From Gammaproteobacteria bacterium (lineage in GTDB: Bacteria; Pseudomonadota; Gammaproteobacteria; DSM-19610): a stretch of DNA of 64,000 nucleotides. Below, piece after piece: positions 25,339 to 38,489 of this stretch (the first letter of the stretch is position 1; each line of letters opens with the position of its first letter). The notes below the pieces were generated by a model that saw nothing but the letters and a program-made list of their open reading frames with translations, was not told the DNA's origin and did not search any database. The stretch lies in contig JAPHQV010000025.1 of the NCBI GenBank assembly GCA_026197075.1, positions 124,001 through 188,000 of the forward strand, given 5' to 3'. The position numbers were made by a program, and so were the translations under genes.

Positions 25339-28300
25339 CTAGCGCAGCTGGCGCCAGGATTGACGGCCTGATGGCGTGCCGGGTTCCAGCGCACCCATGT
25401 CTTCGCCTTGACCAGTATACAGCTTGGCCTTGCCATCACCGGTCTGGATCACGATCAGCTGCTCGCCGCCGCCGAAATTAATCCCGCTGAAGTTGCGCCC
25501 GCCTTGCATGTCGGATGCGTCGATCTTGCCATCGCCGTTCAGGTCGAATACCGGGTACGTGGCGGCACCACCAGAGCCGATCATGAGATCCATGACGAAG
25601 CCATCGCGGCCTCCATCGCTGGCACAGGGATCCGAGTTGGGAATCATGGTGGTGAAGCGTATACGGTCGCGGGTCGAACCGGTCAACAGTACGGGCTTGC
25701 TGATGACACGCTCACCCGTGAAGGCACTGTTGGCGATCAGGTCCATCACCCAGCCCTTCTGCGTGTTGCCGATGGTCACATCGGAGATCTCCCGCAAGGT
25801 AAAGGTCTGAGTGCCGAAGGTAACGTCACCTTCCCAGATGATCTGCTGCACGGCCAGCTGGCTGCGACTGACCGAGGTGCCGCCATTGTCGAAGATGCCG
25901 TACAGGCTCTGGATCTGGCTGCTGCTGTCATCCTGGTCGCGGAAATAACTGCCCGTGCCGAACAGGACCACTAGGGTATTGGGATCGCCCGGCTTGACGG
26001 CCACTTCCGGCGCCGAGGTGATCGGCTGAGGGTTGTTGCCGCTGTCCACCGCCTGGAACAGGACTCCCCGGTTGCCCTGGTTGGTCCACTGGTTCGTGTT
26101 GGCGGCCGAGACGTCGAAACGCCACAACCTGCCCTTCAGATCGCCGGCGTAAATGAGGTTGGCCGACAGGTCATCGATGGACAGGGTCACCGTGGGCGTC
26201 GATAGCCCGTTGGGGCTGGCGGCCGTATCACTGGCCTGGTTGGTGTCGATCTTGGCCAGCAACTGGCCATCGCTCAGGCGCACGATGAAGAGCACAGCCT
26301 TGTGGTTGGCGCTGTTATAACCATTACCGAACACCGCCGCCCACTCACCATTCTGCATACGCACGATCGACGGCTTGTCCACGCCATAGCCGAGGTCGGG
26401 ATCGGTGAATTCCCAAAGCACCTTGGTCTGGTCGAAATTTTGCGGATAGGTGACATCCAGGGCATACACGCTACGCCCACCGACGCCCATGGTACCGACC
26501 AGTACCGATTTCCAGGACCCACCCCAATGGGCATCCCAGACCGTTGCCGTACCATTCACGTAGTAGCGGTGATCATAGTCCGCGTCCACCAGATGATTGA
26601 TGCGGGCATGGCTGTCACCGCTCTCGGGCAACAGCAGCTCGCTGGGCATGTAGGCAAATACCTCTTCGCCCGTTGTGGCGTCGAAGGCATGCAGCATGCC
26701 GTCATTGGCGCCCACATAGAGGACGTCGGGCCGGTTCTGGTAGGCATTGCTGGCCCGGAAATCGATGTAGGTGGGGGTGAGCCCGGTCAGACGACGGTAG
26801 CCAAAATCGCGCTTGCCGGCGAACTGCGGGTTGGAGCCGATCACGTCGCCCAGGAGGCGGGTGACGGCATTGCCATTGCTGTCCACGCCCTGGCGACTGC
26901 GGAAAGAGGCGTGGGCGCTTTCATCGCCATACAACCACTCTATCCGGTTCGCCGCCAAGCCGTCCGACGTGCCGTCTGGAGCATGGTTGAGGGCGCTCTG
27001 CTGGTTGGCGCTGAGGCCGCCAAGGGCGGTGGGATCGAGTTTCACCCCGTTTCCGGACAACACATGGGTTCCGGCATTGATGGCGCTGCGCACCGAAGTA
27101 TAGATCTCGCGGGTTCCATTGCCGGCCTGCGTAACGAGTTTATCCTCGGCGTTCCACTTGAGCGCAGTCTTCACCGTCCCGTCCGGATTGATTTCACGGG
27201 CGATCAACTGGCCTGACCAGTCCTTGGCACGGAAGCCCGCGGTATAGAGCAGGGAATCGGACTGCAAGGTGGCCGAACTCGCCGCCGCCGAGGTCGCCGA
27301 GCTGTCCACCCGCGCTACGATGGTGCTGAGGAGATCGCCCATTTCCTTGGAGAAGGTGACAGGGTCGGCGGCGCTGAAGAAACCACCCCGACTGTTGATC
27401 GCCGCATGCAGCAGATCGTCGATTCTGGCCGGGCAGGCGCCACCACTGCAATTCGCCGTGCCACTGTCCGGATCAGGCCAGGTGATCGCCGTTCCATTCT
27501 TTTGCGCATCCCAGGCATCCTCGGGGTTAATGGTGCCAGTGACACCCAGGCCAACACCGAAAGTGACCATGTGCTGCCAGAAGGCCACGTTTTGAGGGGT
27601 AATCGGCACCTCGTTGGCCAGGTCAGAGCGCAGATCGCGATTCCAGTAATACATGGCCACGTCGGCCAATGTGTTTCCGCGTTCATCCCTGTAGGGGTCG
27701 GCCGCGGTGTACTGATAGGTGGTGCCATCCGGCGCGGTGATCGAGGGGCCCGTGGAATTGTCCACATTGCTGCGCGCGTCGCTGGTGTCGGCCTGGTAGG
27801 AGGAGCCCCCACTCCAGTAGCCGTCGGTCATCAGAATCGTATAGCTCTGGCGACACTGGAGATGCGCGCTGGTGTCGTCGGTTCCGGGCACCGCGCCCCA
27901 GGGACCGCGATTATCGCTGCGGCTGTAATACTGCCCGACATCATCGAGTGCACGACGTAGCGGCGTGCCTGCCGCGGGTATGTCGCGTTCATAGAGCAGA
28001 TCGAAAAAGTCATCGCGGCTGGTACCGGCGAAAGAACGCACGCCGCGCACAATGGTGCTCGTGCTCACGTTGTCGATGGTGCTGGAGCCTTTGTTGATGG
28101 CGCCATAGCCGACGCGCAGGCTTTCACCTTGCAGGGAGAAGGCCTTGCCGATACCGGCGCGGGCGGTAAGGATGCGCGAGCGATAATAGCTGTACCAGTT
28201 GGCGAAGTTCTGGATCTCCTCGGCATAGGTGCAGGTGGCCGTCGATGCGGCGGCGCAGTCGGTGCGGTTCTCGCGGCCCTCGCCGGTATAGGTAGCCGTG

Positions 28301-28938
28301 GTGCTGCGGATTTCCGTCCGTGTATAGTTGCTCCAGGTCCAGATATCACCGCCGTTGTGCCAGAAATAGGTCGCCGGCCAGAAGGTTTTGCTGGTCGATG
28401 TACTGGAGCATGACGAGGCTGAGGAACAGGAATACCAGCGGGCGCTTTGAGTATTGTTGCTGGTCAGGTCCCGACTACCGGCGCCGGTTTTGGCAGGATT
28501 GTGATAAGCGGCACTGACAACGGCATTGGGCCAGAGCGTCCCGTCTGATTTGCTCCAGGGTGTATAGGTGGTGCCTGGATTATAGTACAGGGCATTGACC
28601 TGCGGCGAGCGCGACAGTGCGTTGTAGGGATTGTTGGCGTCCACGGTAGGGACCCGGTTATTGTAGTCCGAGGGACCATAGACATTGCTGGATCGGGGGA
28701 AGACATAGCGCGCATCCTCCAGGATCAGCCCGTCCGGCATCAGTTCAAAGTGCATGGAGCCCGAGTCGTCTATCACGAACATGATGTTGGGATCCACGCT
28801 GGCGGTGAGGAACAGCGGGATATCGGCGATGTTCACATTTGCCTGGACCGGCGTGGCCAACGCAAGCCCCATCGTGATGCCAAACACCAGCCCCTTCAGG
28901 CTGGTTACCGGGTTTGATGATGCAGTGTTCTTGTTCAT
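25339..28938 (-). CDS. pilY1: PilY1 type IV pilus tip adhesin
   Basis: 1199-residue exported protein. The signal peptide (about 1-33, ending TPVQA) is followed by a von Willebrand A-like region with MIDAS motif DDSGSM (about 57-62) and FGVGLGVTGT, then a seven-bladed beta-propeller C-terminal domain (about 640-1190) with DVLYVGANDGMLHAFDATTGEE and a calcium-type loop DLNGDGKIDASD near 1131. PilY1 proteins sit at the pilus tip, mediate adhesion and mechanosensing and control retraction through Ca2+. ATG 28938 is chosen for the signal peptide; the longer frame reaches into pilX. It lies between pilX and pilY2. Confidence 0.92.
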   Translation of the reverse strand: MNKNTASSNPVTSLKGLVFGITMGLALATPVQANVNIADIPLFLTASVDPNIMFVIDDSGSMHFELMPDGLILEDARYVFPRSSNVYGPSDYNNRVPTVDANNPYNALSRSPQVNALYYNPGTTYTPWSKSDGTLWPNAVVSAAYHNPAKTGAGSRDLTSNNTQSARWYSCSSASSCSSTSTSKTFWPATYFWHNGGDIWTWSNYTRTEIRSTTATYTGEGRENRTDCAAASTATCTYAEEIQNFANWYSYYRSRILTARAGIGKAFSLQGESLRVGYGAINKGSSTIDNVSTSTIVRGVRSFAGTSRDDFFDLLYERDIPAAGTPLRRALDDVGQYYSRSDNRGPWGAVPGTDDTSAHLQCRQSYTILMTDGYWSGGSSYQADTSDARSNVDNSTGPSITAPDGTTYQYTAADPYRDERGNTLADVAMYYWNRDLRSDLANEVPITPQNVAFWQHMVTFGVGLGVTGTINPEDAWDAQKNGTAITWPDPDSGTANCSGGACPARIDDLLHAAINSRGGFFSAADPVTFSKEMGDLLSTIVARVDSSATSAAASSATLQSDSLLYTAGFRAKDWSGQLIAREINPDGTVKTALKWNAEDKLVTQAGNGTREIYTSVRSAINAGTHVLSGNGVKLDPTALGGLSANQQSALNHAPDGTSDGLAANRIEWLYGDESAHASFRSRQGVDSNGNAVTRLLGDVIGSNPQFAGKRDFGYRRLTGLTPTYIDFRASNAYQNRPDVLYVGANDGMLHAFDATTGEEVFAYMPSELLLPESGDSHARINHLVDADYDHRYYVNGTATVWDAHWGGSWKSVLVGTMGVGGRSVYALDVTYPQNFDQTKVLWEFTDPDLGYGVDKPSIVRMQNGEWAAVFGNGYNSANHKAVLFIVRLSDGQLLAKIDTNQASDTAASPNGLSTPTVTLSIDDLSANLIYAGDLKGRLWRFDVSAANTNQWTNQGNRGVLFQAVDSGNNPQPITSAPEVAVKPGDPNTLVVLFGTGSYFRDQDDSSSQIQSLYGIFDNGGTSVSRSQLAVQQIIWEGDVTFGTQTFTLREISDVTIGNTQKGWVMDLIANSAFTGERVISKPVLLTGSTRDRIRFTTMIPNSDPCASDGGRDGFVMDLMIGSGGAATYPVFDLNGDGKIDASDMQGGRNFSGINFGGGEQLIVIQTGDGKAKLYTGQGEDMGALEPGTPSGRQSWRQLR

Positions 28939-28982
28939 GGTTGCTGTCCTCGATGTAACACGGCCCACAATGCCTGGTGACA

Positions 28983-29516
28983 TCATTCAATCGCCTTGAA
29001 GCGGGTATGCAGCATGACGATGGCGTTGGGCGAGCCACCGCTTGCCTGGGCGGTAACCGGATAATAATTCGCAGGTGGCCCCATGCCGCTGGTGGTACCG
29101 GCAAAGTCCGCCGCCTGGCTGCCGCCGTAGAACACCTGCGTCGGCGGCGCCACGTACACGATAGGGGGCGTGGCCACGTATTGCGACGAGGTCATGGTGG
29201 TGCTCAGGGGTGGATTGACGGTGGTGTCCCAGGCAACGGGGTCTGGCAACTCGGCGTGGGTATCCGCCTGTGCCCGGTTCGCCGGGCTTGCAGCCAGCCA
29301 ATTCTCTCCGTCGCGCAGCGCCGATTCCGCCGACTGCAGTGCGAGGTTCATGTCGCGGGTGTTGCCGGCCATGCGTTCCTGCAGGGTCGTGGTCTGCATG
29401 GTGGTCACGCCGATGATGGTCATCAGCAGCAGGAAGATCAGGCTGATGACCAGCACCGCGCCGGCTTGCGCGGCAGCCGTGTTTCCTATATGGCTCGGAT
29501 GGATTTTTCGGTTCAT
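28983..29516 (-). CDS. pilX: PilX-like minor pilin
   Basis: 177-residue protein with a long leader and hydrophobic segment (GAVLVISLIFLLLMTIIGV, about 19-37) followed by TTTLQERMAGNTRDMNLALQSAESALRDGE, the PilX/PilX_N signature; the +5 Glu of classical pilins is absent, as in PilX. ATG 29516 has GGATGAG upstream. The order pilW-pilX-pilY1 matches Pseudomonas. PilX promotes pilus assembly and aggregation as part of the tip complex. Confidence 0.85.
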   Translation of the reverse strand: MNRKIHPSHIGNTAAAQAGAVLVISLIFLLLMTIIGVTTMQTTTLQERMAGNTRDMNLALQSAESALRDGENWLAASPANRAQADTHAELPDPVAWDTTVNPPLSTTMTSSQYVATPPIVYVAPPTQVFYGGSQAADFAGTTSGMGPPANYYPVTAQASGGSPNAIVMLHTRFKAIE

Positions 29517-29527
29517 GGTCTCATCCC

Positions 29528-30664
29528 CTACCGCACCCGGTTGCGGAGTGTGATGCTGTTATGGAACACCTGGCGCAGGCGACGATCATTCGCTGCGTTC
29601 GCCGTGACATCGCCCAGGGTGTAGTTTGCCGCGCCGGTGATATCGTCACTCGTTTCATTGGCCGCCATCAGCAGTGCGATCTGCACGCTGAGCACCGTGG
29701 CCCAGTCGCCGACGAGATCCGCGGTTACATACTGGTCCACCGTGCGGTCGCCGTCGGTATCGACCCCGTAGAGTACCTGCATGCTTTCCACCCCCTCGAC
29801 CACTTCCTCCGGGGTACCCGCACTGGCGGCATTGGCCACGCCCACGCCGAGGGCCCGCCGGAACAGGCCCGGCGGACTGTTGGCGTCGTTATTGCGCTTG
29901 CCCACGTAGTAGATGAAGCTTTCCAGCTTCACCAGCTGGCCGCCCGCCTGGGTCAGGAGGGGTGCGGTGACCACATTGCCCGGCGAACATCCGTTGGAAA
30001 GAACCGCGTTGATCGATGTACCACCACTGATCGCTGTCACATTACAGGCCTGCACCCAGTCGGAACTCTGGCAGTCGGTCAGCAACAGGATATCGTCATC
30101 GTTGATATTGGCATTGGGGGTCACGTTCACCACCGTCTGGGCACCTGGTGCGATATTGTTAATAGTTGCCAGGTTGCCGCTCCCCCTCCAGATGCGCACG
30201 ATATCCGAGCCCGGCACGGACCAGGTGCCGGTATCCAGCTCGGCGCCACCCGAGGTGGGCCAGTTGGCATTGCCGACACCACCGGCCTCCTGGACGGCCG
30301 CATTGTAGGCCGGCAGATTGAAGGTTGCGCCGGCGCCGGTGCCCAGCGCCTCCCAGCCCTGAACCCCCGCGCCCGGGTTGAAGGCCGGTGGTGGTCCGTT
30401 CAGGGTGTTGTTGATGTTTTGCACATAGGACGAACAGCCCATGTCACCCGCCATGCGGATATCGTAGCTCAGGGCGTCGATGGCAAAGCGGGCGTTTTCC
30501 TGCACCCGGGACATGGCATCATGGAAGCGGTAGGTCTGCTTGCTGCCCACGAACAGCTGGATGATGCCGGCTGACAGAATCAATCCCAGCACCATGGCCA
30601 CCATGAGTTCGACCAGGGACAGGCCTTGTTGACGCTCCTGTATGCTCGCTGCGGTCATCTTCAT
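29528..30664 (-). CDS. pilW: PilW-like minor pilin
   Basis: 378-residue prepilin-like protein with leader ending RQQG, cleavage before LSLVELMVAMVLGLILSAG, hydrophobic helix to about 40, and a large globular domain with Cys pairs (AGDMGCSSYV, LLTDCQSSDW, SNGCSPGN). PilW proteins are the largest minor pilins and connect PilY1/PilX to the pilus. ATG 30664 overlaps the pilV stop by ATGA; a second ATG two codons later is possible. Length (about 370) is typical. Confidence 0.86.
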   Translation of the reverse strand: MKMTAASIQERQQGLSLVELMVAMVLGLILSAGIIQLFVGSKQTYRFHDAMSRVQENARFAIDALSYDIRMAGDMGCSSYVQNINNTLNGPPPAFNPGAGVQGWEALGTGAGATFNLPAYNAAVQEAGGVGNANWPTSGGAELDTGTWSVPGSDIVRIWRGSGNLATINNIAPGAQTVVNVTPNANINDDDILLLTDCQSSDWVQACNVTAISGGTSINAVLSNGCSPGNVVTAPLLTQAGGQLVKLESFIYYVGKRNNDANSPPGLFRRALGVGVANAASAGTPEEVVEGVESMQVLYGVDTDGDRTVDQYVTADLVGDWATVLSVQIALLMAANETSDDITGAANYTLGDVTANAANDRRLRQVFHNSITLRNRVR

Positions 30665-31128
30665 AGCTGAACCTCGATGGCGAGTTCCTGGTGTTCTGCA
30701 ACGGTATTGGTGCGGGTGTCGTTCCAGCGCACCGATACGGTAAAGACATCACCATTCTGGACAATCGCGCTGTCCCCCTGCGGCAGCAGGGCGGCGATGC
30801 GGTTACGCCATGCGCCCATGTCGACGGATGCGATGCCGCTGCCCGATACCGTCGCCCCATAGTTGATGTTGTAGGAGCCACCCACCGCCAGGTCACGGTT
30901 GGCGCGCATGATGTCGATGATTTCGTAACCCAGGTAACTGGCCTGGGTGCGCATGTACGCGCTGTGATTACCTTGCATGGAAATCCCTTGCATGGCCGCG
31001 ATGCCCAGCAGGCCGATGGCCAGCACCAGCACTGAAACCAGTACCTCCATCAGTGAAAAGCCCTGACATTTCTGCCATCTTTGAATAGGATTTTTCGTTT
31101 TCCGCTTTAGGTTGAAGGTCGTCTTCAT
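30661..31128 (-). CDS. pilV: PilV-like minor pilin
   Basis: 155-residue prepilin-like protein with a 21-residue basic leader, then CQGFSLMEVLVSVLVLAIGLLGIAAMQ, the classic PilV pattern, and an YEIIDIMRANRD stretch. ATG 31128 is preferred: it has AGGAGAG 9 nt upstream and overlaps the fimU stop by ATGA; a TTG two codons earlier is weaker. It would form the FimU-PilV-PilW-PilX tip complex. Confidence 0.87.
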   Translation of the reverse strand: MKTTFNLKRKTKNPIQRWQKCQGFSLMEVLVSVLVLAIGLLGIAAMQGISMQGNHSAYMRTQASYLGYEIIDIMRANRDLAVGGSYNINYGATVSGSGIASVDMGAWRNRIAALLPQGDSAIVQNGDVFTVSVRWNDTRTNTVAEHQELAIEVQL

Positions 31129-31664
31129 GCGCAATCTCTCCTGACGACACTCGCTCGTCCTGTGTTACTGATCCTTATAGCGCGCGCGCGATCAATCGAA
31201 CCAGTGGCACAATTTTCTGGTTGCAAAAGAATTCTTGTCTCTGTTCCAGCAATGGGGAATTTTTGCCCCCTGCTATTAAATGTAATGGAAGCAACGAACA
31301 CGGTGCCTGGATTATCTTCGTCTCTGATTGCCAGTCCATTGAATCCATCGAACACCCTTAGCACTTCTGCGGCCGGGCATGGTGATCGTCCAGCCCCTGC
31401 CGTTGTATCTGTGCTGACGGTCCATCCTTGTACATAGCCGTTAGCATTAGGATCGATGGTGATATCGCATGACCGCTTGATGGCCTCGCTGCGCGCCAGG
31501 TTCACGGCGGTGATCAGTTCATTGGATTGGGTGGCCAGTCGGTTGTTCTCGATGATGGCCCGAAAGCTGGGTACGCCGATGGCCAGCAGGATGGCCGCGA
31601 TGCTGATGGTGACCATCAGTTCGATGAGCGTGAACCCTCTTGGATCGCGTTTATGGTTTTTCAT
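31125..31664 (-). CDS. fimU: FimU/FimT-like (GspH family) minor pilin
   Basis: 179-residue prepilin-like protein: leader MKNHKRDPRG, cleavage before FTLIELMVTISIAAILLAIG, GspH domain with NNRLATQSNELITAVNLARSEAIKR, the FimT/FimU/GspH hallmark, and Cys residues near the C-terminus. ATG 31664 is selected as the start giving a normal leader. It is the first gene of the seven-gene operon, 119 bp downstream of the gyrB stop on the same strand, so the operon may have its own promoter in that gap. The region 31150-31330 is somewhat AT-rich. Confidence 0.86.
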   Translation of the reverse strand: MKNHKRDPRGFTLIELMVTISIAAILLAIGVPSFRAIIENNRLATQSNELITAVNLARSEAIKRSCDITIDPNANGYVQGWTVSTDTTAGAGRSPCPAAEVLRVFDGFNGLAIRDEDNPGTVFVASITFNSRGQKFPIAGTETRILLQPENCATGSIDRARAIRISNTGRASVVRRDCA

Positions 31665-31783
31665 GGCTACTGTAATAGCAGCCGGCCGACGGGAAACCCA
31701 AGGGCTTTTGGACGAACGGTCAGCCAGGGCCGACAAATGGTGGTCCTGGCGTGGCTCCCTGGCGTTGTGGAACAGTCGGTGGC

Positions 31784-35336
<3,553 letters not shown>

Positions 35337-35356
35337 TTCGGAATGCCCGCTACTTC

Positions 35357-35382
35357 GTCATTCCCGCCTGCGCGGGAATGAC
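35357..35382. repeat. REP-like palindrome between recF and dnaN
   Basis: Perfect 11-bp stem: GTCATTCCCGC (35357-35367) and its complement (35372-35382) with a 4-nt loop. Same family as 15889-15919. It fills the 112-bp recF-dnaN gap and could separate their expression. Confidence 0.85.
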
Positions 35383-35448
35383 AGCAGCGACGATCATGCC
35401 AACCCTGGCCAGACGTCAGCAGGTACATCGTGCAGGGGCATGGCCGAA

Positions 35449-36549
35449 CTACAACCGCATCGGCATGACCACATACTGGCAGCGGGTCGTGCCGGGTTCC
35501 TGGATCAGGCAGCTGCTGTTGGAATCGCTGAGGATCAGTTCCACCTGGCCGGTGCGCAGGGCCGCCAGGGCGTCGAGCAGGTAAGTCACATTGAAACCGA
35601 TCTCCAGGGCCGCACCCTGGTATTCCACTTCCAGTTCCTCGTCGGCCTGTTCCTGCTCCGGGTTATGGGCCTGGATACGCAACACATCGGGATCCAGGTT
35701 CAGGCGGATACCCCGGTATTTCTCGTTGGACAGGATGGAAGTGCGGGTCAGGGCCTGGCGCAGGGACTCGCGGTCGGCCAGCACCCGTTTGTCGCCACCC
35801 TTGGGCACAACCCGCTGGTAGTCGGGGAAACGGCCATCGATGAGCTTGGAGGTGAAGCGCAGCTCCGGAGTGGAGACGCGGATGTGATTGCTGCCGATCT
35901 CCACCTGGGCCTGTACATCGCTGTCATCCAGCAGTCGCACCAGTTCCTGGATGCCCTTGCGGGGTACGATCACCTGCTGTCCCTCGGCACCGTCCACGCT
36001 GGCGACCATGTCGCTCAGGGCCAGGCGGTGTCCGTCGGTGGCCACTGCCCGCACGGAGTCGGGATTCAGTTCCAGCATCAGGCCATTCAGGTAATAACGC
36101 ACATCCTGCTGGGCCATGGAAAAATGGGTGCGCTCGATGAGTTCGCGGAAATCCCGTTGCGCCACGGCAAACTGGCGTGAACCGGCCATGGGCTCCACCA
36201 GGGGAAACTCGGAGGCGGGCAGGGTGGCGAGGGTGAACCGGCTCCGGCCACCCTGCACCAGGATGCGATCATCCTTGAGGGAGATGCTCATGTTCACTCC
36301 CTCGGGCAAGGTTCTGCAGATATCGAACAGCTTGCGTGCCGGGATGGTGATTTCTCCGGGTTCCTCTACCTCCAGACCTACCCGCGCCTGCAGTTCCACT
36401 TCCAGGTCGGTGGCGGTGAGTTCGAGACCCGTGGCACTGGCATTGACCAGCACATTACCCAGGACCGGCAGGGTCTGGCGTCGCTCCACCACGCCAATGA
36501 CCTGCTGCAAGGGTTTGAGGAGTGTTTCGCGTTGAATCTGGAATTTCAT
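35449..36549 (-). CDS. dnaN: DNA polymerase III beta sliding clamp
   Basis: 366-residue processivity clamp. It shows the three-domain repeat: MKFQIQRETLLKPLQQVIGVVERRQTLPVLGNVLV at the N-terminus, then FPLVEPM near 140 and SYQENIFCF-like spacing absent, ending MPMRL, the conserved C-terminus that closes the hydrophobic pocket. It acts as a dimer tethering Pol III to DNA. Start ATG 36549 with an AT-rich leader; 243 bp downstream of the dnaA stop, that gap being the candidate origin. Length matches E. coli DnaN. Confidence 0.97.
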   Translation of the reverse strand: MKFQIQRETLLKPLQQVIGVVERRQTLPVLGNVLVNASATGLELTATDLEVELQARVGLEVEEPGEITIPARKLFDICRTLPEGVNMSISLKDDRILVQGGRSRFTLATLPASEFPLVEPMAGSRQFAVAQRDFRELIERTHFSMAQQDVRYYLNGLMLELNPDSVRAVATDGHRLALSDMVASVDGAEGQQVIVPRKGIQELVRLLDDSDVQAQVEIGSNHIRVSTPELRFTSKLIDGRFPDYQRVVPKGGDKRVLADRESLRQALTRTSILSNEKYRGIRLNLDPDVLRIQAHNPEQEQADEELEVEYQGAALEIGFNVTYLLDALAALRTGQVELILSDSNSSCLIQEPGTTRCQYVVMPMRL

Positions 36550-36738
36550 GGCGATCCGTCGTGGTTCGTGTGTGAAAGAAAATAAAAATTATTGGTGTTT
36601 GCTCTTAAAGTTTCTTTTGGTTGTTACAACTACTAGTCCTGGCCCAAGCGGGGGATAACCGTTATTTTACCTTTAATTTCAATATATTATGTGAATCATA
36701 AACAGGCGCATAAGGTACCGGGCAAGCTGTGTGCGTCC

Positions 36739-36747
36739 TGTGGATAA
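36739..36747 (-). promoter_or_regulatory. DnaA box
   Basis: TGTGGATAA, the reverse complement of the consensus TTATCCACA, a perfect match. Confidence 0.75.
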
Positions 36748-36772
36748 AGTGGGATAAGCCTGCCCCCGATTA

Positions 36773-36781
36773 TTATCCACA
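36773..36781 (+). promoter_or_regulatory. DnaA box
   Basis: TTATCCACA, perfect match, 26 bp from the preceding box in the opposite orientation, directly before the dnaA stop. Confidence 0.75.
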
Positions 36782-36792
36782 GCTTGTCCCCA

Positions 36793-38139
36793 TCATGTGC
36801 TCAGGCTTCTCAACAGGTTGTCAAAATCCTCCTGCATGCGCGCATCGCTTTCCTTCAATTCCACGATCTTGCGGCAGGCATGCAGCACCGTGGTGTGGTC
36901 GCGACCGCCGAAGGCATTGCCGATCTCCGGCAGGCTGTGGCGGGTCAGTTCCTTGGCCAGGGCCATGGCCAGCTGGCGCGGCCGGGTGATGGAGCGGGTA
37001 CGGCGCGCCGACAGCAGGTCGGCGACGCGGATCTTGTAGTACTCGGCCACGGTCTTCTGGATGTTCTCGATGGACACCAGTTTGTCCTGCAGGGCGAGCA
37101 GGTCGCGCAGGGCCTCCTTGGTGAACTCCAGGGTGATGGGTCGGCCGGTGAAACGGGCGCTGGCGATGACGCGGCGCAGGGCACCCTCCAGTTCGCGGAT
37201 ATTGGAGGCGATGCGCTTGGCGATGAAGAAGGCCACGTCGTGGGGCATGTCCACCTGGGCCTGCTCCGCCTTGCTGAGGATGATGGCGACGCGGGTCTCC
37301 AGTTCCGGTGGTTCGATGGCCACCGTCAGGCCCCAGCCGAAACGCGATTGCAGTCGCTCTTCCAGGCCCTGGACCTCCTTGGGGTAGCGGTCGCAGGTGA
37401 GGATCACCTGCTGCTGGCCTTCCAGCAGGGCGTTGAAGGTGTGGAAGAACTCTTCCTGGGAACGCTCCTTGCCGGCGAAGAACTGGATATCATCGATGAG
37501 CAGGGCGTCGACGGAACGGTAATGGCGCTTGAATTCGTTGATGGCGTTGTGCTGCAGGGCCTTCACCATGTCGGCAACGAAACGCTCCGAGTGCAGGTAC
37601 ACCACCTTGGCGGAGGGATTGCCCTCCAGGATCAGGTTGCCGATGGCGTGCATCAGGTGGGTCTTGCCCAGGCCCACGCCGCCATAGATGAACAGCGGGT
37701 TGTAGGCATTGCCCGGGTTCTCCGCCACCTGGCGCGAGGCGGCGCAGGCCAGCTGGTTGGACTTGCCTTCCACGAACAGGGAGAAGGTGTGAGCCGGGTT
37801 GAGGTTGTGGTTGGCGTTCGGGCGGGCGTCGCGGTCCGGGGCCGGGGGACGTGGTGCGCTGACGGCCGCCATGGTGGCCGGCACGGCCTTGGGCTTGCAG
37901 GTGCCGATCTCCAGCCGTACCCGCGGCGCGGCGGGATCGCCCATGCCGGTGACCGTGGCGCTGATGGAATCGATGTAGTGATCGCGTACCCAGTCGAGCA
38001 CGAAACGGTTCGGCGCCAGTAACCGCAGGGCACCCCCTTCCTCGATGGCGTGCAGGGGTCGAATCCAGGTGTTGAATTGCTGCTCAGGCAATTCATTTTC
38101 CAGTCGATTCAAACACTTTTGCCAGAGCGAGCCGTCCAC
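36793..38139 (-). CDS. dnaA: Chromosomal replication initiator protein DnaA
   Basis: 448-residue initiator. N-terminal domain [33 protein letters not shown]+ domain with Walker [18 protein letters not shown] and Walker [24 protein letters not shown]-terminal domain IV with signature [15 protein letters not shown]. It binds DnaA boxes and melts oriC. ATG 38139 matches family starts. Divergent from rpmH, with one DnaA box (38207-38215) in the shared upstream region, consistent with autoregulation. Confidence 0.98.
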   Translation of the reverse strand: MDGSLWQKCLNRLENELPEQQFNTWIRPLHAIEEGGALRLLAPNRFVLDWVRDHYIDSISATVTGMGDPAAPRVRLEIGTCKPKAVPATMAAVSAPRPPAPDRDARPNANHNLNPAHTFSLFVEGKSNQLACAASRQVAENPGNAYNPLFIYGGVGLGKTHLMHAIGNLILEGNPSAKVVYLHSERFVADMVKALQHNAINEFKRHYRSVDALLIDDIQFFAGKERSQEEFFHTFNALLEGQQQVILTCDRYPKEVQGLEERLQSRFGWGLTVAIEPPELETRVAIILSKAEQAQVDMPHDVAFFIAKRIASNIRELEGALRRVIASARFTGRPITLEFTKEALRDLLALQDKLVSIENIQKTVAEYYKIRVADLLSARRTRSITRPRQLAMALAKELTRHSLPEIGNAFGGRDHTTVLHACRKIVELKESDARMQEDFDNLLRSLST

Positions 38140-38206
38140 TCATCACACCTCGATGCTGCCGGTTCAGGGGGGATTGAAGGCCGCAGTCTACCCCCCCGGG
38201 CGCCAC

Positions 38207-38215
38207 TTATCCACA
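38207..38215 (+). promoter_or_regulatory. DnaA box upstream of dnaA
   Basis: TTATCCACA, perfect match, in the 201-bp divergent gap between dnaA and rpmH. May mediate dnaA autoregulation or form part of the origin. Confidence 0.7.
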
Positions 38216-38248
38216 CCCGGCCACAAGTTTTCACCCGTCCCTTTTCAG

Positions 38249-38277
38249 TTGCCAAGGAGAGGGAAAACCAGTACTCT
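38249..38277 (+). promoter_or_regulatory. Possible promoter of rpmH-rnpA
   Basis: TTGCCA (38249-38254), 17-bp spacer, TACTCT (38272-38277). Moderate match, 64 bp before rpmH; a GC stem (CCCGC/GCGGG) lies in the leader. Confidence 0.4.
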
Positions 38278-38340
38278 TCGCGCTTTTCCCTGCCCGCATT
38301 GCGAGCGGGTATTCGCCTTATCATTTCGGAAGCCAAGGTC

Positions 38341-38475
38341 ATGCAGAGAACATTCCAGCCCAGTGTCATCAAGCGCGCCCGTACCCACGGTTTTCGTGCC
38401 CGCATGGCAACCGCGAACGGCCGCAAGGTCCTCAAGGCCCGTCGTGCCAAGGGCCGCGCCCGCCTGATCCCCTGA
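38341..38475 (+). CDS. rpmH: 50S ribosomal protein L34
   Basis: 44-residue ribosomal protein of the large subunit. [20 protein letters not shown] and [18 protein letters not shown] are diagnostic for L34, the smallest highly basic protein of the 50S. ATG 38341 with AAGG upstream; upstream in-frame codons are non-coding. First gene of the rpmH-rnpA-yidD-yidC-mnmE string, divergent from dnaA. The last residues (RLIP) differ slightly from the common RLSA ending. Confidence 0.97.
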   Translation: MQRTFQPSVIKRARTHGFRARMATANGRKVLKARRAKGRARLIP

Positions 38476-38489
38476 TCGATCCACGCCCG

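Larger units (their letters stand above)
36550..36792. other. Candidate replication origin / dnaA-dnaN intergenic region
   Basis: 243-bp AT-rich gap with two perfect 9-mer DnaA boxes in opposite orientation (36739-36747 and 36773-36781) and two degenerate ones (GGGATAA at 36650-36658 and 36751-36757). Adjacent are AT-only stretches suited to DNA unwinding (36578-36600 and 36659-36700). A further box is found upstream of dnaA. In related bacteria oriC is usually in the dnaA-rpmH gap; here the dnaA-dnaN gap holds more boxes and the AT tracts. Confidence 0.6.
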
